Below the pieces are notes generated by a model. The model saw only the letters and a list, made by a program, of their open reading frames with translations, did not search any database and was not told where the DNA came from. A stretch of 64,000 nucleotides of DNA, from the NCBI GenBank assembly GCA_022478985.1, contig JAKSZP010013323.1:85451-149450 (forward strand), given 5' to 3'. A program made the position numbers and the translations under genes. Below are positions 57,860 through 64,000 of the stretch, piece after piece; the first letter of the stretch is position 1, and every line of letters begins with the position of its first letter. The stretch comes from Massospora cicadina (taxonomy: Eukaryota > Entomophthoromycota > Entomophthoromycetes > Entomophthorales > Entomophthoraceae).

Positions 57860-58422
57860 CCTAACATTGGATCAATCAGGAAGCTGCCACCTAGATAGCA
57901 GTAACATGAGTCAATCCACTGCTCCTTACCTTGCCATGCTTCTAATTTTTTAACCAGTGAGGGTTAGCCTAAAATATAGATAGGGCACACCCATTGAATC
58001 TTATATTAACTCCTTTCCATAAATATGGTTTGCTATTTAGAAATAAACCTATAAACCTTAAGTTCAATTATAATAAAAATATTCCTAATTTCCCCTTTTA
58101 TGCCATCCTTATTATCATAAGGTTTTATTTGCAAGGCCTTAAGTGTCAATACTTTGGCCCCAACAAATACATGAGTGCTATATTATTAGTACTCTTCCTG
58201 AAGGCCTTTCAAAGCATAGAACTAAGCAAGCACACTTCAAAAGCCAATTCCCCCACAGATACTAATAAATCAAGCTACTATTAACCACAAGCTTTAGAAT
58301 CTATATTACTAGAAAAATTTGTGCAAAGGTAAAACTGAGTTGACATCTTAACCATGATGAATATAGATATTTACACCAATCAGCTTTTTAAAATTTTCCT
58401 TGTATTTTATATTTTCTTTGAT
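57860..58422. other. AT-rich spacer
   Basis: An open frame at 57994-58284 is hydrophobic and AT-driven, with no recognisable domain. Otherwise nothing. Confidence 0.4.
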
Positions 58423-58700
58423 ATTGCCCACCCTGGGGATAATACCACACCAACTAAGAGGATGATAGGGGAAATTGGATCAATGGGAAAGAATGGTATA
58501 TCCTGTTAAACCTCCATGCATGGCATTTTGAGAGGCCAGGAACTCCATAGACTATCTTGAGTTTCACTATCTCAGTTTGGAGAATTGGTGTGCAATGCTA
58601 GCAAATTCATAAATTGTCACCTACCCAACTTATCTGCCAGAATTGAACTGGGGAGGCAAAAGTCATTGAGCCTATGCTCTACCCTTGGGGCACCCTCCCC
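58423..58700 (-). mobile_element. tRNA-derived SINE, copy 2
   Basis: Minus-strand reading from 58700: GGTAGAGCATAGG (D-arm/A-box-like), then CAGTTCAATTCTGGCA (T-arm/B-box-like), then the same body as copy 1, including CTATGGAGTTCCTGGCCT and GCATGGAGGTTTAACAGG. Older than copy 1: more substitutions and no clear target duplication. Confidence 0.82.
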
Positions 58701-60201
58701 TTATCTTTCAAAACTTTTTTTTATTATAACTCTAGAGGAAACAGTCTAAAAGCTTATCATATCAAATTTCTTTGCTTGTTATTGACGTTTTTTAAGCAGG
58801 GATCAATGAATATCATAACTAATCAATATCTGATAGTCTAAATTTAAAGTTTCCAGTCAAATATTGACATCCACCTTTGTGGATGAGTCAATACATAACT
58901 GACAACTTTGCCATAATGTTACCTTCCTTTCTTATGAAAATTAGTCAACACCATGCTTTTCATCCTAAATTCATGTTGATTTACTATACATAGGTTGGTG
59001 CAGTACTTTAAAGTTATTACCAATGTATAAATCCTTTTTGGAAATAGTAATTTAAAAATACAGTGGTAAATTTTTAGAATTTTTATAGTTTCAGAAGTAA
59101 TTTTATGATTTACTAAATTGAATTTGAAAATGATCACTTGCTGTAGAATAAATAATATAGTATCATGATTAAAGTGAATAAAACAACTTACTTAATTTTT
59201 TAAATAATATTTCACTGAAGTCAATTAAACCCATATTACCTATATTCTCTCAGTTTTATAACTTAAAATTTTATTTTGTACTAAATAAATTTTCATACCA
59301 TGATATCATTTTTAGCTAATTTTTATGGATAGGTAACTGTTCCAGAAACTAGATACAACAAAGTAAATTTAGGCATTGACTCAACTCATGTGTATTCCAA
59401 TGTAAATATACTAACCTTTCATTATAAAATCCATTTTTGTTTTTTATATTAATTCTACCACATGTAAACTGAAAGAGATTGCCTGACTTTTAGAACTCCA
59501 AGTAAAAAATTAAGCTTCACTGAGCTTCAAGCTTAATGGCAGCGCTTATACTTTTCCTGTCAAGTATACTACTGATAAATCAGGATCATCTCTCCTTTGC
59601 ATTCAACAAGGTTTTGTATTGCTTTAATAGATTTTGATACTTATCACATCCTAGTTGTCTTCCAGTGCAATCACCCCATTGTCTACATAGGCCTTGACAG
59701 GTACATGAGATTGATTCAGCACAGCAATAATTTGATTGCTTACAAGCTTTTCAGAAAAAATGGAAAAGCTATAGATTATTAGTGATAAAGGCTATCTTTT
59801 AATCATCTTTTAGCTTTGATTATGGTTGTGAAGCCACATTCTAAAAACCTTTATTTTGGTAATATTAAGTTTTCTACCACCCATTTATACCTTTAGGGTC
59901 CAGCTTATAGTTCACAATGGTCTTTTTAAAGCAGAACAAAATTAAAGCATTTTTAAAAAATGTAGCATCAACTTAATATGTATCTAAATTGTTGCACTAA
60001 AATTAGTGCATGTTGTACAAGTTAATTTATAAAAAATCAGAAAGATGGATAATAATGTATGGGCAATTTAAACACTTTATACAGAAACAGATTGTAAAAA
60101 CGTATATTAGTTGCCTAATCTATTGAGATACTAATATAAGTAAACCCAATCAATATATTTGTAATGGGTACCATAAAAATAATATAGTGCTTTTTATATG
60201 T
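58701..60201. other. AT-rich region without genes
   Basis: No gene or repeat recognised; short open frames such as 59597-59782 have no domain. Confidence 0.45.
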
Positions 60202-60206
60202 CCTGA

Positions 60207-61097
60207 TGTCATGGTTAATTAACTTTATAGTAGGAACTGATGCTAAAGACAAGGATGGATAACAGGAGGCCCAGAAGGTGAAACTTCAGGCTCTTCCTAA
60301 CCTGAAACACACCTTAGATTAACGCTGGGTGCAAGACAAGCATGCCCAGGTTGATACTAATGGGGTGCAAACCGCCCAGCCTCTTATCTTGGCCCAGGCA
60401 CTAAAACAAACAATTTACGTTATAAATGAAGATGGTTCAGTTCAGTTGATTGGAGAGCAAGGGTTCAAGTCCCACTCAAGTTATGAAATTTTAAGCTCGG
60501 GTAAAATACAGCTTCAATTGATTACTTGAGTGAAGGCACTTTCAGTGTATTTTACTAAAATGGATGGAAGCGTCTGTTTATTGGAGCGTCAAGGCTTGGG
60601 CGCACTTCTGCAGAAACTGAAATTTCCCCAGCCCACTTTAAATATGTTTTTGTGACCAACATTCCTTGTTGGTTGACTTTCTTAAAATAAATTTTACCCA
60701 TTATTTTTACATTTTTTCAATGGTTCCTTGGGTGAACTTGGTGGACCTCTTCAGGGAGGTCTCCAACTATGTGGGCTACTACCTATTATCACCATTTACC
60801 CAAATTCCAGGTGCTTTCTTGGGCCGTTTAGGTCCCCTCCAGACCAAGACACCCAAGTCTACTAGCGCCAAGTTAACCTTGATGGACTCCCCTTTGGTGT
60901 CTACTCAAGTTGGGAGGTTTTTTACTTACCTGGTTTCATATGTGATGCTTTACACCCTCTCCTGGATTACCTTTTGCTCAAGCACCATTCTAGGTGCCTC
61001 ATTTCCCATTCTCTTAATGGCTAGTTCACTAACAACTTGGGTTCACATCCCACATCACCTTGCTGGGAACAAGAGAGTTACAGACACTCTCTTGACA
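60207..61097 (+). repeat. Solo chromovirus LTR
   Basis: 891 nt, TGTCATGGTTAATTAAC to ACTCTCTTGACA. Flanked by perfect five-mers CCTGA (60202-60206 and 61098-61102), with no internal element sequence on either side. It therefore results from LTR-LTR recombination that removed the body. Strongly similar to 62713-63605. Confidence 0.92.
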
Positions 61098-61112
61098 CCT
61101 GACTGTTTTTAA
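60666..61112 (+). CDS. LTR-internal open reading frame, 148 codons
   Basis: Frame from MLVDFLKINFTHYFYIF through MVPWVNLVDLFREVSNYVGY to a hydrophobic stretch (FTYLVSYVMLYTLSW, then ILGASFPILLMASSL) and HHLAGNKRVTDTL, ending 15 nt past the LTR. The aligned frame in the LTR at 62713-63605 keeps most residues (63326-63613, 95 codons). Two predicted membrane-like segments. Related frames occur in the copy B LTRs. Function unknown; it could be a leader peptide of the element RNA or simply an open frame kept by recency. Confidence 0.4.
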   Translation: MLVDFLKINFTHYFYIFSMVPWVNLVDLFREVSNYVGYYLLSPFTQIPGAFLGRLGPLQTKTPKSTSAKLTLMDSPLVSTQVGRFFTYLVSYVMLYTLSWITFCSSTILGASFPILLMASSLTTWVHIPHHLAGNKRVTDTLLTPDCF

Positions 61113-62712
61113 AAATTAATTATTAAAATTATCACATGCATTTTTAAGTCTATATAGATCCTACATATTTTAGAATCTAGCCCAGACTTTTCTCTTAATT
61201 GACTTTAGTATATCAGAGTTTATCAATTGTTATGGGCTTACTGATAGTTGCTTACAAATGGGGTAAAATTTTTTATACTATATTTTATTAGGTATCTAGT
61301 CATCATCTTTGTAGATTCAAGGGTTTTCTGTAAAGTTATATGACCACACTATCCAGCTGTGAACATAAGATAGTACAAGATATTGTACACTTTCTATGGA
61401 TACTAATTTGACTAGCCTGTTAACAAGCTACACATATCCGTCATGAAATTGGCAATTGACTAGATGGTTGACAGATATTGATTGGGGATAGATGCCAATG
61501 TTAATGAATAGTTGGTTTTAATGTCAGGATTAGTCCATATGTTGATCTAATTACTATTTTATTGTTTACAATCACCCATAATTTTGTATGGAGCTTTTTT
61601 GACTTGAATAGTCAATATAGATTTTGATTTTAATTAAGTTGGGTATAGGCATCAATTATAAGGAAAATTCAAATGAAACTCCTAAGGCGTTACAACACTT
61701 AATTTGATGGTTTTTAGTAGTTTACCAAGCTTATTGGCTTGCTATTAATGGGTAAAGTGTTAATGACCTAATCATAGCTTCTAGCTTGTCAAGATTAATC
61801 TCCTGGGGCTGACTTAGGCTTTATAATGTGAGATTATGAAGTAATTCTGGAAGGAACACAATCTGGTCAGTGATATATGACAATCAAGTGGAGATTTTAA
61901 TAGAAGAGTACACCATCAAGATATAATTTTTTTTATAAGTATCAAAGTTGTTGGCAATAATGTTGTTCTATTAAGATGGTAATAATTAAGTTATAAATCA
62001 GGATTAATTAAATCCATTGTATTAAATCACCCGCACTATATCCAAAACATAGTATATTGGAATATATAAAAATGGTTACTGTTTTGTTTCTTTATTAGAT
62101 ATCATTTAAGCTGTCTATTTCTCAATTACTCTGAGTGAAGAGTATATCACTTGTTAGTAAGATGATAACATTTTGAGGTTAAAATCATTCATAAAGATGG
62201 CTTAACAAGTTAGCTGTCATCTTACACAGCACTTTTTAATCCTTAAACAGTCAAGTGATCCTGTGCAGTAAACTTAGAAAAATTACATTGGTGCTTAGTA
62301 CATGGGGTAGTCAAGTTTTTATATAAATAAAATTGAACAGAAATATCAGGTGTCACAAATAATAAAAAAGTGTAAAAATATAAACTTCTCAAAGGAATTT
62401 GAAAGATAATAATCATTATACTTTGATCTTAGCTACTTAATCCAACTTAATGGCATCAAGAGAAAGAGTGAACAAGATGTACAAATAATTAGATGGAGTA
62501 GTAAATGCCAAAAATAGATCCAAAAGAAAAGTTTCTGTTTTAGAATAGGAAGAACCCATTGTCATTAGGGACCTATCAATGTTAAAGATTGCTTTCAAAG
62601 TTTGATTCAGGAGGTTTTACAGGTAAAGGAAAATGAACAACATCATAAAAGCTGAGAAGCTGAAGTAATGCAATGACTGACCAAAAGCTGAGAAACAAAA
62701 GTACAATTTGTC
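61103..62712. other. AT-rich spacer between two LTRs
   Basis: 1.6 kb with no PBS, polypurine tract or coding motif. Because the left LTR is a proven solo LTR, this is ordinary flanking sequence rather than the body of a short element. Confidence 0.6.
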
Positions 62713-64000
62713 TGTCATGGTTAAATGACTTTATAGTAGGAACTGATGCTAAAGACAAGGCTGGGCAACAGGAGGCCCAGAAGGTGAAACTTTAGGCTCT
62801 TTCTGACCTGAAACACACCTTAGATCAACGCTGGGTGCAAGCCAAGCATGCCCAGGTTGATACTAATGGGGTGCAAAACGCCCAGCTCTTTTATCTCAGC
62901 TCAGGCACTAAAACAAACGATTTACATTATAAACAAAGATGGTTCAATTTGCTTGGTTGGAGAGCTAGGGTTCAAGTCCCGCTCAAGCTATGAAATTTTA
63001 AGCTCAGATAAAATATGGCTTCAATCAATTACTTGAGTGAAAGCACTTTCGGTGTATTTTACTAAAATGGATGGAAGCATCTGTTTATTGGAGCGTCAAG
63101 GCTTGGGCGCACTTCTGCAGAACCTGAATTTACCTGGACCACTTTAAATATATTTTTGCGACCAACATTCCTTGTTTGTCAACTTTCTTTAGTAAATTTA
63201 CCCATTATTTTACGTTTTTTACAATGGTTCCTTAAGCAAACATGGTGGTGGACCTCTTCAGGGAGGTCTCCAACTATGTGGGCCACTACCTATTATCACC
63301 ATTTACATGAATCCCAGGTGCTTTCTTGGGCCGTTCAGGTCCCCTCCAGTTCAATACACCCAAGACTACTCGCGCCAAGTTACCCTTGACTATGGACTCC
63401 CCGTTGGTGTCTACTCAAGTTGGGAGTTTTCTTACTTACCTGTTCTCATATGTGGTGCTTTACACCCTTGCCTGGGTTACCTTCTGCTCAAGCACCATTC
63501 TAGGTGCCCCATTTCCCATTCTCTTAATGGCTAGTTCCCTAGCAATGTGGGTTCATGTCCCACATCACCTTGCTGGGAACAAGAGAGTTACAGACACTCT
63601 TGACATTAGTTGACCAACCCTTTTATTATATGAGCATAAGAAATATCTGTGTGGGACTTTCAATATTAGTAAATTGGGTGTGTTGGCCATTTATCACTGC
63701 CACGATGGTGCTCACCACAGTTTTCTTGTTAAGTTTTGTATTAATATGTCTTTGCGTTTTTTTTGCAACTACCAATTGAGAAGTGTACACCCTTCCTGCT
63801 CGCACCTGGTGGTCTCAGACTTTTTGTGATCATCTTGTCAAAATCCTTTTAGATAGTTTCCCCACCCCAACCAAGAAGGGGCTAGGTAATTTGGCCATCA
63901 TCAGATCAAAACATATAAATACAGGAACAAAAAAGTCATGCACGCTTCTTAAAATGAGGGAATCTTATCCTTCTAATCCTTCAACTTCTTCTAAATTTGG
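62713..64000 (+). mobile_element. Chromovirus copy C, 5' end; continues beyond the window
   Basis: LTR 62713-63605 (893 nt, TGTCATGGTTAAATGAC to CACTCTTGACA) followed by leader sequence matching that after the copy B 5' LTR: CTGTGTGGGA near 63647, the AAATTGGGTG block near 63670, TGGTGCTCACCACAG near 63706 and CACCCTTCCTGCTCGCAC near 63790. The body is outside the window, so its integrity cannot be judged. Confidence 0.85.
63326..63613 (+). CDS. LTR-internal open reading frame, copy C
   Basis: 95 codons, MGRSGPLQFNTPKTTRAKLP..., then a hydrophobic region and HHLAGNKRVTDTLDIS, stopping 8 nt past the LTR. Aligned in frame with 60666-61112. Upstream, two stops (where copy 60666 has W and Q) shorten it here. 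Confidence 0.35.
   Translation: MGRSGPLQFNTPKTTRAKLPLTMDSPLVSTQVGSFLTYLFSYVVLYTLAWVTFCSSTILGAPFPILLMASSLAMWVHVPHHLAGNKRVTDTLDIS

Noticed and set aside
57994..58284. 96-codon open frame, considered as a small gene.
   Set aside because: Composition is that of AT-rich random sequence (Ile, Leu, Asn, Lys, Tyr), with no paralogue or motif in the window.
58423..58720. Target duplication sought for the second SINE copy.
   Set aside because: Flanks CTTATCTTTCAAAA and the AT-rich left side do not match convincingly; the copy is probably too old.
60463..60480. GGGTTCAAGTCCC in the LTR (also near 62967) looks like a perfect tRNA B box.
   Set aside because: It is within LTR sequence with no A box or cloverleaf; copy B LTRs have a different sequence there.
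61098..62712. Interval between two LTRs considered as a short non-autonomous LTR element.
   Set aside because: The left LTR has its own 5-bp duplications, the interval has no PBS or polypurine tract, and the right LTR is followed by genuine element leader.
63704..63722. TGGTGCTCACCACAG resembling the shared primer-binding site.
   Set aside because: It lies 100 nt downstream of the LTR end fixed by the solo LTR, so it cannot prime at the normal position.

Overview
This is a eukaryotic, AT-rich, transposon-filled stretch with two intact host genes. Both genes carry GT-AG introns and encode fungal-type proteins: a CCT2 (chaperonin beta subunit) gene on the minus strand and a Prs1-class ribose-phosphate pyrophosphokinase gene on the plus strand. 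The Prs1 class, several very short introns (33-61 nt) and fungal-style retroelements point to a fungus with a TE-inflated genome. A basidiomycete is plausible, but the sequence alone does not settle it.

Layout. 1-2952: minus-strand, edge-truncated Ty3/gypsy chromovirus with its LTR. 2953-9167: degenerate LTR-like and unidentified relics. 9168-12937: minus-strand LTR retrotransposon reduced to gag plus an integrase tail. 13265-20152: complete but decayed Ty3/gypsy element with a 5-bp target duplication; its 5' LTR carries a 482-bp insertion. 21204-23263: CCT2 in 13 exons. 23937-24707: solo LTR. 24708-29242: AT-rich, with very short LINE tails. 29243-35299: chromovirus with chromodomain. 36628-43062: LINE I with perfect 15-bp duplications. 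43677-43958: tRNA-derived SINE. 45969-51235: LINE II with perfect 16-bp duplications. 55351-56748: PRS1 in five exons. 57596-57855: palindromic TTAA-flanked element with piggyBac-like ends. 58423-58700: second SINE. 60207-61097: solo chromovirus LTR. 62713-64000: 5' LTR and leader of another chromovirus leaving the window.

How it fits together. Every element appears defective by mutation, but insertion footprints are preserved. The clearest unusual pattern is a set of 21-57 nt insertions made only of the 3' terminus of LINE I plus an A-run, mostly flanked by 13-16 bp target duplications. Two of them sit in one member of an LTR pair, so the partner LTR shows the empty site. The SINE appears to share its 3' tail with LINE II, suggesting which LINE mobilised it. 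The chromovirus LTR contains a conserved open frame of unknown role. All frames, splice junctions and duplications were read by eye; no search or alignment program was run.
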